The notes under the pieces: generated by a model
The model's database searches: none
What the model was told of the DNA's origin: nothing
What the model saw: the letters and a program-made list of their open reading frames with translations, nothing else
Shown: piece after piece, positions 5,629 to 5,961 of the stretch
Position numbering within the stretch: the stretch's first letter is position 1
Layout: each line of letters begins with the position of its first letter
DNA from: Porphyromonadaceae bacterium
GTDB taxonomy: Bacteria; Bacteroidota; Bacteroidia; Bacteroidales; Dysgonomonadaceae
Direction: 5' to 3'
DNA: 5,961 bases
Assembly: GCA_003517675.1 (NCBI GenBank)
Contig: DPAC01000110.1
Span: 1 to 5,961 of the forward strand
Made by a program: the position numbers and the translations under genes

Positions 5629-5961
5629 TTATGGTTGTTCACTATCTTTCAAAGGGTGCAACACCAGGTTACGGAACTGGATTGCCTTCCCCTCGCTCTG
5701 AAGGCCAATGTGACCCTCCTTCACCTCGCTGGTGGCACTGTTCTGCAACAGGTCATTCACCTGGATGCTGATCGCTCCATCGTTAACTGTGATGCTAACC
5801 TTGTTCCAATTGCCTACTGGCTGCTCGCTTGAAGGTCCTTTTTTCGGGATCACCGGGAAGGCGGGTCGTTCCGTTACCCCTTCGGGTAGCGAGTATTCTT
5901 TCAGGTCGGCACCATTCAGCAGCACCAGATCGCCTGCCTTGCCTGCCATCAGCTGGCACTC
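5629..5961 (-). CDS. DUF1080 (3-keto-disaccharide hydrolase / LamG-like) protein, C-terminal part (5' truncated by window edge)
   Basis: The frame is open to the window end and stops at 5629-5631, giving 110 visible residues starting ECQLMAGKAGDLVLLNG. That opening matches the DUF1080 strand where a bound-sugar-facing 'E-x-Q-L/I-M-x-G-K-x-G-D' element occurs, so the ATG at 5949 is internal. The end carries the family's closing strands: GNWNKVSITVNDGAISIQVNDLL, then EGHIGLQSEGKAIQFRNLVLHPL. Family knowledge: a concanavalin-like beta-jelly roll, usually exported, found in glycan-degrading Bacteroidota, and linked in some members to 3-keto-glycoside hydrolysis. The signal peptide and first half are outside the window. 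It is followed 15 bp later by rocD, hinting at a common transcript despite no clear metabolic tie. Confidence 0.88.
   Translation of the reverse strand, partial: ECQLMAGKAGDLVLLNGADLKEYSLPEGVTERPAFPVIPKKGPSSEQPVGNWNKVSITVNDGAISIQVNDLLQNSATSEVKEGHIGLQSEGKAIQFRNLVLHPLKDSEQP

Noticed and set aside
5392..5832. 146-codon plus-strand ORF antisense to rocD and the DUF1080 gene
   Set aside because: It runs antisense through two recognised genes and has no family motif; a shadow frame.

Overview
The window looks like chromosomal core sequence from a member of the Bacteroidota, probably order Bacteroidales (Dysgonomonadaceae-like genera would fit; this is inference from protein character, not a search). 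The signs are the type of S41 carboxyl-terminal protease and PPK2 kinase, an ECF sigma factor flanked by a DUF6249-type membrane protein and a small two-helix membrane protein, a DUF1080 protein, mostly weak Shine-Dalgarno sequences, and roughly balanced GC content with AT-rich gaps. No RNA genes, insertion sequences, CRISPR arrays or phage genes were seen.

Layout. Bases 1-1710 (+ strand) carry the C-terminal half of a secreted or periplasmic S41 protease and, 12 bp later, a complete class-III-like polyphosphate kinase 2. A 35-codon ORF with a good ribosome-binding site follows, of doubtful status. It runs tail to tail into a three-gene minus-strand operon (3149 down to 1796): a DUF6249-like triple-helix membrane protein, an ECF sigma factor, and a cysteine-free two-helix membrane protein overlapping the sigma gene by 17-20 bp, which is the best anti-sigma candidate. 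The 257-bp gap upstream (3150-3406) holds a probable intrinsic terminator for the next minus-strand unit, an ECF-promoter-like pair of boxes, and two adjacent palindromes just ahead of the DUF6249 start.

Bases 3407-5961 (all minus strand) hold, in transcription order, the C-terminus of a DUF1080 (3-keto-disaccharide hydrolase/LamG-like) protein, ornithine aminotransferase (rocD) 15 bp later, and a CtlX-type citrulline/arginine hydrolase 74 bp further on. CtlX and RocD form a short catabolic route: citrulline (or possibly arginine) to ornithine, then to glutamate-5-semialdehyde/P5C, giving glutamate. The gap between rocD and ctlX carries a degenerate 7-bp-period tandem repeat.

Nothing here is clearly a new system. 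The best leads are the membrane-anchored ECF sigma operon with its non-canonical anti-sigma candidate, and the true substrate of the CtlX homologue beside rocD.
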